From an uncultured Paracoccaceae bacterium (GTDB taxonomy: Bacteria; Pseudomonadota; Alphaproteobacteria; Rhodobacterales; Rhodobacteraceae), in NCBI GenBank assembly GCA_937916485.1, contig CALFSV010000173.1:1-64000 (forward strand): a stretch of 64,000 bases of DNA, read 5' to 3'. The notes under the pieces are model-generated. The model ran no database searches. It saw only the letters and a program-made list of their open reading frames with translations, and was not told where the DNA came from. Numbering within the stretch: the stretch's first letter is position 1; every line of letters starts with the position of its first letter. Of the stretch, positions 1-8,530 are shown piece by piece. A program made the position numbers and the translations under genes.

Positions 1-219
1 GGCGGCTTTGCGACCAATGGCGTCAACATGACCAAGCTGGAAAGCTACATGGTCGGCGGCGCCTTTACGGCCACCCAGTTCTTTGCCGAGATCGAGGGGC
101 ATCCGGATGACCGAAACGTCAAGCTTGCGCTGGACGAGTTGGACTATTTCACCGACATGATCCGCCTGATGGGCGTGTACCCTGCGGCTGCACGCCGCCA
201 CGAAGCCGTCAAGGACTAG
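1..219 (+). CDS. pheA: prephenate dehydratase, C-terminal end (5' truncated by window)
   Basis: The reading frame is open from base 1 to a TAG at 217-219, giving 72 residues of a gene that begins before the window. The visible part is the end of the C-terminal ACT regulatory domain of prephenate dehydratase: GFATNGVNMTKLESY is the phenylalanine-binding region of that domain, followed by FFAEIEGHPDD. The enzyme decarboxylates and dehydrates prephenate to phenylpyruvate in phenylalanine synthesis in the cytosol, and the ACT domain gives feedback inhibition. The ATG at 28 lies inside the domain and is not a start. Confidence 0.85.
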   Translation, partial: GGFATNGVNMTKLESYMVGGAFTATQFFAEIEGHPDDRNVKLALDELDYFTDMIRLMGVYPAAARRHEAVKD

Positions 220-229
220 GCTCCAAAGA

Positions 230-706
230 CTAGGCCCCGCCCTGCGTTGCGTGGTAGCGGTCCTGAATATCGCTGGCCATGCTGGCCACGCGGTCCTCGA
301 ACCGCTTGTTCAGACCACTCTTAGCCATCTTTAGGGACTGAAGCATCAGTCGAGAGCCAAGAGACTTGGCCGACAGGTCAAGTGTGACGGTCAGGCGCGT
401 GCGCTTTGGTGACAGCGCGACAAGATCAACGACACAGACCCCGTCGATAGAGCCAGAAGTGCTTATGACGGTATAGCGATTGGGCGCATCAAAGGTCGTG
501 ATCTTTGCGTTGACCTCGCGATCCTTGGACCGGAACTGAAACCTGATGTCCCATTCCGCCCCAACGCCCGGGGTCGCAAGAGTATCCTTGCGCTCCACAT
601 CGGCACCGCGACGCAGTGCCTGCCGCTCCAACACCGTGAAATTCGAGGCCTGCGTCCAAACAAACTCGATCGGTGCGTCAACGTCATATCGGGTTGAAAA
701 ATCCAT
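230..706 (-). CDS. SRPBCC (START/polyketide cyclase-fold) family protein
   Basis: A 158-residue cytosolic protein with the SRPBCC pattern: an N-terminal beta strand ending DAPIEFVWTQASNF, a middle of alternating strands (AEWDIRFQF, RYTVISTSG) and a long C-terminal helix from about residue 115. Such proteins bind hydrophobic ligands in a deep pocket, but no ligand can be read from the sequence. It has no signal peptide. It is convergent with pheA, with stops 10 bp apart, and lies downstream of nudC on the same strand, 40 bp away. The family assignment is good; the function is unknown. Confidence 0.7.
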   Translation of the reverse strand: MDFSTRYDVDAPIEFVWTQASNFTVLERQALRRGADVERKDTLATPGVGAEWDIRFQFRSKDREVNAKITTFDAPNRYTVISTSGSIDGVCVVDLVALSPKRTRLTVTLDLSAKSLGSRLMLQSLKMAKSGLNKRFEDRVASMASDIQDRYHATQGGA

Positions 707-746
707 AACCTACACTCCGATCCCCACTTTTATCGGCAGTCTCGCG

Positions 747-1718
747 TCAATCCAGCCGGTCTGCAAGCCAGTTCCAAAGGATAAAGTGTGCAATTGCTCC
801 GTTTCGGGCAGGTCGGATTTCGGGGTCTTCGTTGGCGAATATTCGGGCGAGCCTCTCTTTGCTGACCCATTGGGCATTCTCGATTTCCTTGGGGTCGATC
901 GCGATATCGCGATCAAGGGCAGCCCCCCGGCAACCAAACATGAGGGATGCAGGGAACGGCCAGGGCTGACTTGCAAGATAGCCGACCTCTCCCACCCGTA
1001 TCCCCGCCTCTTCAAAGACTTCACGGCGGACAGCCGCCTCTATCGTTTCACCCGGCTCGATGAAACCGGCCAGCAAGGAATACATCCCCTCGGGCCATCC
1101 CGGAGACCGGCCAAGGAGGACATCGTTGCCATGGGTGATCAGCATGATGACCACCGGATCGGTCCGGGGAAAGTGATGGCCGCCACACGCGGGACAATCC
1201 CGCTGCCAACCTGCCATCGCAATCGCACTCTCGGCCCCGCAGCGGGCACAGAAGCGGTGGGATTGGTGCCAGCCCAAGACCGCCTTGGCCGTCGCGGCAA
1301 GCTCGGCTTCGCGGGGATCAAGGCTGGTCATTACGGCGCGAAGCTCTGCAAACTTTGCGTCTCCAGGCAGGGCAGGATGGCGCTGCTCGGTCGGGTCAAG
1401 AAACGTGCCAAGCGAGGACAGGTCGACGTCCTCAGGCTCCCACGATGACACGTCGGCCGCCCAGACACCTTCGCCATCCTCGACCCCCAGAAAGATCGGG
1501 GTCGCGCGGGCATCCTCAAGAACCGGATGGGCGGGGGTAAGCCGGGCAAGCCGCAGCACGCCGCCGGCCTCGACAAACAGGGGCTTTCCGCGCCAATGGG
1601 CCGTTATACCGGCACCGGGTCGCGCCATCAAGGCGGCAAGCGCCTTGTCGTCGCCCCGCAGCTCTGCCCTACGGTCCAGGGCAGACCCACCAAATGTCAC
1701 CGTCTCAGCAATTTTCAT
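747..1718 (-). CDS. nudC: NAD(+) diphosphatase (NADH pyrophosphatase / NADH-decapping Nudix enzyme)
   Basis: A 323-residue protein. A four-cysteine zinc ribbon (C157, C160, C175, C178 in CARCG...CPACG) is followed by a Nudix box at about 218-240 (GFIEPGETIEAAV with REVFEEAGI). Zinc ribbon plus Nudix is the NudC architecture, which hydrolyses NADH/NAD+ to NMNH and AMP and removes NAD caps from RNA. The ATG at 1718 was chosen over an upstream in-frame extension because homologues start close to the N-terminal domain and the extra 51 residues look random. It is transcribed divergently from the 5'-nucleotidase at 1829. Confidence 0.9.
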   Translation of the reverse strand: MKIAETVTFGGSALDRRAELRGDDKALAALMARPGAGITAHWRGKPLFVEAGGVLRLARLTPAHPVLEDARATPIFLGVEDGEGVWAADVSSWEPEDVDLSSLGTFLDPTEQRHPALPGDAKFAELRAVMTSLDPREAELAATAKAVLGWHQSHRFCARCGAESAIAMAGWQRDCPACGGHHFPRTDPVVIMLITHGNDVLLGRSPGWPEGMYSLLAGFIEPGETIEAAVRREVFEEAGIRVGEVGYLASQPWPFPASLMFGCRGAALDRDIAIDPKEIENAQWVSKERLARIFANEDPEIRPARNGAIAHFILWNWLADRLD

Positions 1719-1828
1719 ATGTGCAGTCGTGCCACGTTCATCGGACGCTCGCAAACGCCCATTGCATTCAACGCATGCTTGAGGTGGTTTAGCCGCAAGG
1801 TCAATCAGTTGCAGCGCAAGGCGGTTTA

Positions 1829-3697
1829 GTGAACGCGCAGAAGGTGAATGAAACTGGCAAACCAGGGCCAAGGCTGCGTCTGCGTGTCCTCGAGACGACG
1901 GATCTGCATATGCATGTCCTGCCCTACGACTACTTCTCCGACCGCCCGGTTGACCATTTCGGACTGACCCTTTGCGCCCGGTTAATTGAGTCGCTCAGAA
2001 ATGGCCCGGACCTCTGCCTGCTGTTCGATAATGGCGACTTCTTGCAGGGCAACCCCCTCGCGGACTGGATAGAACGGAATTTCAAGGTCGGAAAGGACGC
2101 GCCGCACCCGGTCATCAAAGCGATGAATGCACTGGAGTATGATGCCGGCACCCTCGGCAATCACGACTTCAACTACGGGCTTGGTTACCTGCGGGCGACA
2201 ATCGCCGGGGCGGGCTTTCCCATCGTCTCGGCCAACCTTTGCACGACGCAGGCCAACGACGCGACGAATGACGTTACCGTGGTCCCGCCCTGGACCATCC
2301 TTGATCGGACGTGTGTGGGGACGGATGGGACGCAGTACCCGATCAGGATCGGCGTCATCGGCTTTGCCCCACCACAGACAGCCGTTTGGGAAAGGGTCGC
2401 CGTCGCCGGAGCATTGTCGTCGCGCGACATCGTCGAAAGTGCGCAGACCTATGTCCCCATCATTCGGGCCCAGGGGGCCGATCTGGTCGTTGCGCTTGCC
2501 CATACCGGACTGGGAAGCGGGCCCCATGTCCCCGGTAGCGAGAATGCAGCAGCCGCGTTGGCCGCCGTTCCCGGCATTGACCTGGTTCTGGCCGGGCACA
2601 CCCACAACGTCTTTCCGATGGCTGAGGGTCAGGCAGATGCGCCCGTCGACCCGGCGGCGGGCACCTTGCACGGCACACCCGCTGTTATGGCGGGCTTTCA
2701 CGGCTCGCATGTCGGCGTGATCGACCTCGTTCTCGACCTCGACCCGGACGGATGGTCAATCAGCCAGCAACAGGCCAGAACGATCCCTGTAACAACGGTC
2801 ATCGGGGACGCACCAAACCAGACTGAAGCCGCCGTGCGGCGCTGCATCGAGGATGCTCATGCAGGTGTTGTGGCCGACAGCCGGCAACCCGTCGGCCGGA
2901 CGACAAGAGCCCTGCACAGCCAGTTTGCCCGCGTCGGCCCGTCGACGGCATTGGCGGCAACGGCGCAGGCTCTGATCAACTACACCCTCAAGGCTCTCAA
3001 AGGCCTGCCCGAAGCGGGTTTGCCGCTGGTCGCGGCGGTGTCCCCTAGCCGCTGCGGCGGACAGGGTGGCCCAGACAACTACGTCGACATAGCGACAGGG
3101 CCCCTGATCCGACGACATGCCGCCGAACTCTATCTTTACACAAACTCGATCAGCATACTCGAGATGGACGGGGCCGGAATCCTGGCCTGGCTCGAAACTT
3201 CGGCACGGCAGTTTTTGCAAATCACTCCGGGCATGTCCGACCAACCGCTTCTGGATGAGACCGTTCCGGGCTACATGATCGATATCCTTTACGGGCTTCG
3301 CTATACCATCGACCCAAGCCGGCCCCCCGGACAGGGACGCGTATCCGGCGTGACGCTGCCAAACGGCCGGGCCCTGACGACGGAGGATCGGGTGATCCTG
3401 ATCACCAACAGCTACCGCGCCAGCGGCGGCGGAGGGTACCCGATGGCCGGGCAGGGACGGCCAGTCATTGAGGATATGACAGCGCTTCAAGACATCATAC
3501 TGGCCCATTTTCAAAGCGGACCCGTTCAGGCCGACCTGTCCCACCCCTGGACGTTTGTACCGCTTCCGGGAACCAGCGCCTGGTTCGACACCGGGCGGGG
3601 TGCGATTGGGCACCTGCATGTCTTCACCGACGGCCCAAGGGTTTACGATATCGGCTCCGTCGACAGCGGCTTTCACAGGTTCCGCCTGGATTTCTGA
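1829..3697 (+). CDS. bifunctional metallophosphatase/5'-nucleotidase (CpdB/UshA-like), apparently without signal peptide
   Basis: A 622-residue protein of the 2',3'-cyclic-nucleotide phosphodiesterase / 5'-nucleotidase family. The N-terminal calcineurin-like metallophosphatase domain (about 18-300) has the metal ligands in ETTDLHMH (D25, H27), DNGDF, GNHDFNYG and AGHTHN. The C-terminal substrate-binding domain (about 340-600) contains GGQGGPDNYVDI and NSYRASGGGGYP, typical of this domain. The start is GTG at 1829. Relatives are usually periplasmic, but the N-terminus MNAQKVNETGKPGPRLRLRV has no signal sequence. A HAD phosphatase and an ABC importer follow on the same strand, suggesting nucleotide or phosphorylated-metabolite salvage, which is inference. 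Confidence 0.85.
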   Translation: MNAQKVNETGKPGPRLRLRVLETTDLHMHVLPYDYFSDRPVDHFGLTLCARLIESLRNGPDLCLLFDNGDFLQGNPLADWIERNFKVGKDAPHPVIKAMNALEYDAGTLGNHDFNYGLGYLRATIAGAGFPIVSANLCTTQANDATNDVTVVPPWTILDRTCVGTDGTQYPIRIGVIGFAPPQTAVWERVAVAGALSSRDIVESAQTYVPIIRAQGADLVVALAHTGLGSGPHVPGSENAAAALAAVPGIDLVLAGHTHNVFPMAEGQADAPVDPAAGTLHGTPAVMAGFHGSHVGVIDLVLDLDPDGWSISQQQARTIPVTTVIGDAPNQTEAAVRRCIEDAHAGVVADSRQPVGRTTRALHSQFARVGPSTALAATAQALINYTLKALKGLPEAGLPLVAAVSPSRCGGQGGPDNYVDIATGPLIRRHAAELYLYTNSISILEMDGAGILAWLETSARQFLQITPGMSDQPLLDETVPGYMIDILYGLRYTIDPSRPPGQGRVSGVTLPNGRALTTEDRVILITNSYRASGGGGYPMAGQGRPVIEDMTALQDIILAHFQSGPVQADLSHPWTFVPLPGTSAWFDTGRGAIGHLHVFTDGPRVYDIGSVDSGFHRFRLDF

Positions 3698-3726
3698 TTT
3701 TTCTGGATGTTCCGAAAGGACAACAC

Positions 3727-4392
3727 ATGAGCCATCCTGATTTCGATGCCGTCATCTTTGACCTCGACGGCACCCTTGTCGACACTGAAGTGCTTTGCAA
3801 CGCCACCGGGCTCGAGGCTTGCGACGCGCTCGGCCATCCAGTCAGCGAAGCCTTCTTTGAGACCCTGGCCGGGATCGATGACGTCCGGCGGGTAGCACTG
3901 ATCAGCGAGCATGTCGGTGCGCCCATCGATCAGGCGTCCTTCTTTGCCGAATGGGATCAGCTCTGCTCGCTTCGCTTTGCCAGTGGGATACCACTCAAGC
4001 CCGGCGTCCCGGAAATCTTCGAAATCATCGCGTCATTCGGCCTTCCAATGGCGATCTGCACCTCAAGCCGGCGGGGACCAGCGTCAGAAAAGATTGCAGC
4101 CGCCGGTTTCGGACACTGGCTCCAGGCGGTCGTAACCGTCGACGATGTAGAACAGGCCAAACCCGCGCCCGCGCCCTATCTGCTTGCAGCCCAAAGGCTT
4201 GGGGTTGTTCCATCCCGCTGCCTCGCCTTCGAGGACAGTGAGACCGGGGCCAGTTCTGCCATGGCCGCTGGCATGCGGGTCGTGCAAGTGCCCGATATGC
4301 ACCCAACTGACGGGCGGAATGCCCATTTCATCGCCACTTCGCTTCTGGGAGGAGCGGAACTGGCCGGCCTTCGGTGGACGACCCCAAATTGA
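3727..4392 (+). CDS. HAD-superfamily hydrolase, beta-phosphoglucomutase/phosphatase-like
   Basis: A 221-residue HAD subfamily IA protein. Motif I is VIFDLDGTLVDTE (nucleophile D11, acid/base D13), motif II is the TSS of ICTSSRRG, motif III is the lysine of QAKPAPAPYL, and motif IV is AFEDSETG. A helical cap lies between motifs I and II. It follows the nucleotidase by 29 bp, with an RBS (gaaaggaca) just before the ATG, so the two are probably cotranscribed. Its C-terminus (VVQVPD...NAHFIATSL) closely resembles the second HAD protein at 40658. Substrate unknown; a sugar or nucleotide monophosphate is plausible. Confidence 0.85.
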   Translation: MSHPDFDAVIFDLDGTLVDTEVLCNATGLEACDALGHPVSEAFFETLAGIDDVRRVALISEHVGAPIDQASFFAEWDQLCSLRFASGIPLKPGVPEIFEIIASFGLPMAICTSSRRGPASEKIAAAGFGHWLQAVVTVDDVEQAKPAPAPYLLAAQRLGVVPSRCLAFEDSETGASSAMAAGMRVVQVPDMHPTDGRNAHFIATSLLGGAELAGLRWTTPN

Positions 4393-4578
4393 CAGCATCC
4401 ACAGGCATGCCCTGATTGTATGTTGCGCACTTTCGCGAAAGATGACTAATAATTGTGCGTATGTGTTGCCCAAACCAATCGACGCACCGTGCACGGCGGG
4501 ATGTATCTCCCGCAGGGCATCGGGATGGCGCAGGGTCTGCAAGGTTCTAACACTGTCATGACACCGGGGAGAATTAAC

Positions 4579-5586
4579 GTGTTTCTTAAGACCATCGCCG
4601 CCGCCGGGGCCGCATTTGTCATTGCGGGCGCGGGCCAGGCCCAAACCGACATGCCGTTCGCACTCGACTGGAAGTTCGAAGGCCCTGCCGCGCCCTACTT
4701 CGTCGCCGTTGATTCGGGCCATTTCGCTGCCGAGGGTCTTACAGTCGAGATCTCCGAAGGGGCAGGCAGCCTTGACGCCATTCCGAAGGTCGCCACTGGT
4801 GCCTTCCCGATCGGCTTTGCCGACATCAACTCGCTCATGCGGTTCCTTGACCAGAACCCTGGCGCGCCCGTCACCGCCGTCATGATGATCTATGACAAAC
4901 CGCCCTTCGCGGTCGTGGGTCGCAAGTCGCTTGGTGTGATGGAGCCGTCTGATCTCGAGGGCCGCATCCTTGGCGCCCCGCCGCCGGATGGTGCATGGGC
5001 CCAGTTCCCGATCTTCGCCGCCGAAACCGGCATCGATACAAGCGCGATCACCGTCGAGCCGGTGGGCTTCCCCACCCGCGAACCCATGCTCGCCGAAGGT
5101 AACGTTGCCGCCGTCACCGGGTTCTCCTTCTCTTCGACCCTCAACCTGATCCGGCTTGGTGTGCCCGAAGACGATCTGTCGATCCTGCTGATGGCTGACT
5201 ACGGCGTGGACCTTTATGGAAACGCCATCATCGTCAACACCGACTTCGCCGCCGCCAACCCAGAGGCCGTCACAGGCTTTCTCCGGGCGGTTGCCATGGG
5301 CTGGAAAGAGGCCATCGCCGATCCGGCAGCCGCCGTCGACATGATGATGTCGCGCAACCCCGCCGCCGATGCCGCGCTTGAAACGAGGCGTCTCGAGATG
5401 GCGATCATGGCCAATGTGATGACGGACTACGTCGCTGCAAACGGCTTCGGCGGCATTGATGCCGACCGGATGATGAACGCCATCGAACAGACCAAATCGG
5501 TCTACGAGTTCCAGAACGAACCCGACATGGCGCTCTACTTCGACAGCAGCTACCTGCCGACCGACGGCAGCCTGATGCTGCAATAA
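4579..5586 (+). CDS. ABC transporter substrate-binding protein, NMT1/SsuA/THI5-like
   Basis: A 335-residue periplasmic binding protein. The start is GTG at 4579, preceded by gggga at 4566-4570; it gives a clean signal peptide (FLKTIAAAGAAFVIAGAGQA) cut near residue 22. The mature part begins with the family pattern LDWKFEGPAAPYFVAVDSGHFAAEGLTVEI and continues with GSLDAIPKVATGAFPIGFADIN. This family carries sulfonates, taurine, nitrate, pyrimidine precursors or other small molecules, and specificity cannot be read here. An ATPase and a permease follow on the same strand. In-frame ATGs at 4558 and further upstream would add residues before the signal peptide and are less likely. Confidence 0.85.
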   Translation: MFLKTIAAAGAAFVIAGAGQAQTDMPFALDWKFEGPAAPYFVAVDSGHFAAEGLTVEISEGAGSLDAIPKVATGAFPIGFADINSLMRFLDQNPGAPVTAVMMIYDKPPFAVVGRKSLGVMEPSDLEGRILGAPPPDGAWAQFPIFAAETGIDTSAITVEPVGFPTREPMLAEGNVAAVTGFSFSSTLNLIRLGVPEDDLSILLMADYGVDLYGNAIIVNTDFAAANPEAVTGFLRAVAMGWKEAIADPAAAVDMMMSRNPAADAALETRRLEMAIMANVMTDYVAANGFGGIDADRMMNAIEQTKSVYEFQNEPDMALYFDSSYLPTDGSLMLQ

Positions 5587-5595
5587 ACCTGATCT

Positions 5596-5620
5596 GGGGG
5601 CCGGCACGAACCCGGCCCCC
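5596..5620 (+). terminator. GC-rich stem-loop after the binding-protein gene
   Basis: A perfect 9-bp stem GGGGGCCGG / CCGGCCCCC encloses a 7-nt loop and is followed by gatttctt. It lies 10 bp after the stop of the binding-protein gene and before the ATPase gene. Partial termination or 3'-end protection here would raise binding-protein expression over the membrane components, as in many importer operons. The T-run is poor, so it may be a stabilising stem rather than a full terminator. Confidence 0.6.
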
Positions 5621-5636
5621 GATTTCTTCGGATCAG

Positions 5637-5658
5637 AAATATCCCGGGGGGAGGCCCC
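5637..5658. repeat. dispersed AAATAT-CCC-GGAGG intergenic motif, copy 1
   Basis: AAATATCCCGGGGGGAGG is a divergent copy of a motif also present at 12775, 43518 and 55371, always between genes. Just downstream is a GC-rich tail (ggcccctcagggcc, then ggggggcagagcccccc-like) able to form stem-loops. Function unknown. Confidence 0.5.
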
Positions 5659-5730
5659 TCAGGGCCGGGGGGCAGAGCCCCCTGAAAGTAGCCCACACAA
5701 TCTCCCGCCCTCTTTCCGCAAGGCCCCGGC

Positions 5731-6519
5731 ATGACGAACCTCATCGAGATCAAGGGCGTCACTCACGCCTACAAGACACCCGCCGGGCCGCTCCCGGTTC
5801 TGGACAACCTGGAGCTCTCTGTGCCCGAGGGGGAGTTTTGCGCCGTCGTTGGCCCTTCGGGCTGCGGAAAGTCGACGCTCACCCGCCTGGTCTCCGGCCT
5901 CATGAAGCCCGACACGGGCGAGGTCTGGCTGCATGGCGAACGGGTCAAGGGACCTCGCAAGACTGTCGGAATGGCCTTTCAGAACCCGGTTCTTCTGGAA
6001 TGGCGGACGATCCTGCAAAACGTCATCCTGCCACTGGAAATCGTCGCAGGCTCAATGCCGCAGAAAGATCGCGAAGCGCGGGCGATGCAGTTGATCGAGA
6101 TGGTCGGTCTCAAGGGTTTTGAAAACAAGCGGCCGTCCGAACTGTCCGGTGGCATGCGACAGAGGGCCTCGCTGTGCCGGGCGATCGTGCACAAGCCCGA
6201 CGTCCTGATCATGGACGAGCCCTTCGGCGCCCTCGACGCCTTCACCCGCGAGGATCTGTGGCAGACCATGCGCGATCTGCGCGCGGCAGAGCCGTTTACC
6301 TGCGTGCTGATCACCCACGATCTGCGCGAAAGTGTCTTCCTGGGCGATCAGGTCATCGTCCTGTCCGGCCGGCCGGCCCATACCCAATACGTCATGGACG
6401 TGGATCTGCCTGCCGATCGGCCCATCGACATCCTCTATACGCCCAAGGTGGCCGACATGCTTCATATCCTGCGCGACCAGATCAAACTGGCCCAGGGCCG
6501 CGAACCCGAGGTCCACTGA
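5731..6519 (+). CDS. ABC transporter ATP-binding protein (SsuB/TauB family)
   Basis: A 262-residue ATPase. Walker A is GPSGCGKST (41-49), the Q-loop is AFQNPVLLEW, the signature is LSGGMRQR, Walker B is VLIMDEPFGALD, and the H-loop is ITHDLRE. It powers uptake of the substrate bound by the protein at 4579. Its stop overlaps the start of the permease gene (TGATG), which implies translational coupling. The ATG at 5731 is about 140 bp after the binding-protein gene. The ATPase family is certain; the substrate is not. Confidence 0.92.
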   Translation: MTNLIEIKGVTHAYKTPAGPLPVLDNLELSVPEGEFCAVVGPSGCGKSTLTRLVSGLMKPDTGEVWLHGERVKGPRKTVGMAFQNPVLLEWRTILQNVILPLEIVAGSMPQKDREARAMQLIEMVGLKGFENKRPSELSGGMRQRASLCRAIVHKPDVLIMDEPFGALDAFTREDLWQTMRDLRAAEPFTCVLITHDLRESVFLGDQVIVLSGRPAHTQYVMDVDLPADRPIDILYTPKVADMLHILRDQIKLAQGREPEVH

Positions 6520-7277
6520 TGTTGCGCCAGATCGCCGTTCCTGTCCTGGCCGTCCTCGCCTTTTTGGGGTTCTGGGAATTCATCGTCTGGGTCAACAGTT
6601 GGCCCAACTACAAGATGGCGTCCCCCTCCGATCTTCCGGCCGCCTATATTCGCTTCTGGCCGCTGTTTCTGGAGATGGGCTGGCAAACCCTATGGCGGAC
6701 CGTCGCCGGGCTGATGATTGCGGTGGTCTTCGGGACCCTTCTGGGCATGGCCATGGGGTTTTCCAAAATCGCCCGCGATGCGCTTTACCCCTTGCTCGTC
6801 GGCTTCAATGCCGTGCCAAAGGCGACGCTTGTTCCGGTCATTGCCCTCTTGTTCATCGGCCAGCACGATTTCAACACGGTCCTGATGGCCTTCCTGATCT
6901 CGTTCTTTCCCATCGCGGTATCGGTCGGCATCGGCCTGTCTACGCTAGAGCCTGAATATCGTGACATCCTGCGCTCCCTCGGAGCCTCCAAGGTCACGAT
7001 CTTTCGCAAGATCGCCCTGCCCAAGACCCTGCCAGAGTTCTTTGGTGCCCTGAAGGTTGCCGTCACGCTGGCCTTTATCGGAACAAATCTGGTGGAAATC
7101 GTTTCCCCCCATGGTCGGGGCCTCGGGGCGTTGTTCAAGTCGGGTGAGACCAACGGGGACTATCCGCTGATGTTCGCCGTCCTGATCGCCTTGGCCTTCC
7201 TCGGGATCGTGCTCTACTACGCCGTGGTGGCGCTGGAACGCATCTTTGCTGGCTGGGCCGAACGTCCCCAGGGCTAG
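6519..7277 (+). CDS. ABC transporter permease (SsuC/TauC family)
   Basis: A 252-residue inner-membrane permease starting with ATG at 6519, overlapping the ATPase stop. Hydrophobic segments lie at about 7-25, 62-85, 93-118, 126-150, 180-200 and 216-238. The EAA loop that contacts the ATPase is visible as SLGASKVTIFRKIALPKTLP. It completes a three-gene importer. The frame is open further upstream but overlaps the ATPase gene throughout, so the ATGA overlap is the natural start. The TAG stop lies in the first unit of the CTAG-rich repeat. Confidence 0.92.
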   Translation: MLRQIAVPVLAVLAFLGFWEFIVWVNSWPNYKMASPSDLPAAYIRFWPLFLEMGWQTLWRTVAGLMIAVVFGTLLGMAMGFSKIARDALYPLLVGFNAVPKATLVPVIALLFIGQHDFNTVLMAFLISFFPIAVSVGIGLSTLEPEYRDILRSLGASKVTIFRKIALPKTLPEFFGALKVAVTLAFIGTNLVEIVSPHGRGLGALFKSGETNGDYPLMFAVLIALAFLGIVLYYAVVALERIFAGWAERPQG

Positions 7278-7323
7278 CGCACATGGCTAGCACATTTCTA
7301 GCACGGGGCTAGCACGGGGCTAA
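7274..7323. repeat. phased CTAG repeat tract between two genes
   Basis: CTAG occurs at 7274, 7287, 7298 and 7309, and the near-match CTAA at 7320, giving steps of 13, 11, 11 and 11 bp. The last units are almost identical (CTAGCACGGGG twice). The stop codons of both flanking convergent genes fall inside units: the permease TAG at 7275-7277 and the methyltransferase stop at 7320-7322. CTAG is generally rare in proteobacterial DNA, so four copies within 40 bp stand out. Confidence 0.75.
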
Positions 7324-8435
7324 CGCAGCACTGGCGTCCGGAACAATTGCACCTTCAATCCCCCATGGGGGATTGTCGGGCCGATGGGCAGAAACGGCAG
7401 GCCCGTCGCCTTGGCCAGCCCTGCGTCGCTCGTGATGATGCCGACCCGCCAGCCCGAGAACCGCGTCTTGAGCACTTGCCCCATCGAGGCATAAAGGCCA
7501 AACAACAGTTTGCGATTGCCGATCCGGGCCCCGTAGGGCGGGTTGATGATAACCAGACCCTTAGGCCCTTCCGGTGGCTGCAAATCGCTGACAGGCTGAC
7601 AGGCAAAGCTTGTCACATCGCTCACCCCGGCCTTGACGGCATTCTGCTGGGAAAAGCGGATAGCCCCGGCATCCCGGTCAAACCCGTGAAACCTGAGATC
7701 CGTCGCCACGGCACTGCCCTGCCGCATACGGGCCCAGGCCTCTGCATGGAACGAGGCCAGCGCCTCAAACCCAAAGGACCGGGATCGCCCCGGTTTCAGG
7801 CCCAGCGCAATCTCGGCCGCTTCAATCACGAATGTGCCCGACCCGCACATCGGATCCACCACAGGCTCTGACCCGGTATAGCCACAATCTCGCAGGAACA
7901 GCGCGGCGAGCGTTTCGCGCATAGGGGCTTTGCCCACCGCCTCCTTGTGGCCCCGCCGGTGCAGAGGCTGGCCCGAGGTATCAAGGCTAAGGGTACACAG
8001 ATCATCCTCGATCCGCGCCATCACCTTCAGGGCGGCATCAGAGGTGACGGTTGCCCCCAGCGTCTCGGAAATCGCGGTCGATATCCGTTCTGCGGCGGCA
8101 CCGGCATGGTAGATGCGGGACTTTCGGCTGGTCGCCTCGACATGGACCGGCACGTTCGGGCGCAAGACCTCGGCCCAGGGCACCTTGCGCGCCCGCTTGT
8201 CGAGTTGGGCCAGATGCATCGCCCGGAACGACGCAAAGCGGGCCAGCACGCGGCCCGCCCCGCGCACTTCCAAATTGGCGCGCCAGACTTCTGGCCAACC
8301 GCCCCGCAGGGTAACGCCGCCGGGCACAGCAACAGGGCCTGCAAACCCACGCTCTGCAACTTCGGCGCAAAGGGCATCTTCCAGCCCCGGCGGGGCCGAC
8401 AGGAAAATCTCGAAGGTTCCGTCATCTGAGTCCAT
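7320..8435 (-). CDS. class I SAM-dependent RNA methyltransferase (RlmL/TrmN-type, THUMP domain)
   Basis: A 371-residue cytosolic methyltransferase. The N-terminal half (about 5-165) is a THUMP RNA-binding region beginning FEIFLSAPPGLEDALCAEV. The C-terminal half is a Rossmann-fold N6/N2 methyltransferase with motif I DPMCGSGTFVIEAAEIA and the catalytic INPPYGARIG (NPPY). It most likely methylates guanine N2 in 23S rRNA, as E. coli RlmL does, but without RlmL's second (RlmK) domain. The ATG at 8435 was chosen over an upstream in-frame extension because the alignable THUMP region starts right after it. Convergent with the permease gene. Confidence 0.85.
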   Translation of the reverse strand: MDSDDGTFEIFLSAPPGLEDALCAEVAERGFAGPVAVPGGVTLRGGWPEVWRANLEVRGAGRVLARFASFRAMHLAQLDKRARKVPWAEVLRPNVPVHVEATSRKSRIYHAGAAAERISTAISETLGATVTSDAALKVMARIEDDLCTLSLDTSGQPLHRRGHKEAVGKAPMRETLAALFLRDCGYTGSEPVVDPMCGSGTFVIEAAEIALGLKPGRSRSFGFEALASFHAEAWARMRQGSAVATDLRFHGFDRDAGAIRFSQQNAVKAGVSDVTSFACQPVSDLQPPEGPKGLVIINPPYGARIGNRKLLFGLYASMGQVLKTRFSGWRVGIITSDAGLAKATGLPFLPIGPTIPHGGLKVQLFRTPVLR

Positions 8436-8497
8436 CGCGGACCCATATCGCGATAACGCCGCCCCGGCGACCGGATTCTGGGGCCTCCAATGCAGAC

Positions 8498-8526
8498 TTG
8501 AACCCGGCCTTCGGGGATCGTATATC
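8498..8526 (+). promoter_or_regulatory. sigma70-type promoter of the SRP RNA gene
   Basis: TTGAAC at 8498-8503 and TATATC at 8521-8526 are separated by exactly 17 bp. This predicts initiation around 8532-8533, which coincides with the first base of the outer stem (gagagg, 8533) of the SRP RNA. The match is by consensus and position only. Confidence 0.65.
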
Positions 8527-8530
8527 AAAG

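Noticed and set aside
4393..4578. TPP riboswitch before the NMT1-like transporter
   Set aside because: No CTGAGA-type or ACCTGA-type conserved elements of the THI box are present.
4084..5607. A 507-codon minus-strand frame across the HAD and binding-protein genes
   Set aside because: It spans two real genes on the other strand and their intergenic gap, with His/Gly/Arg-rich shadow composition and no motif.
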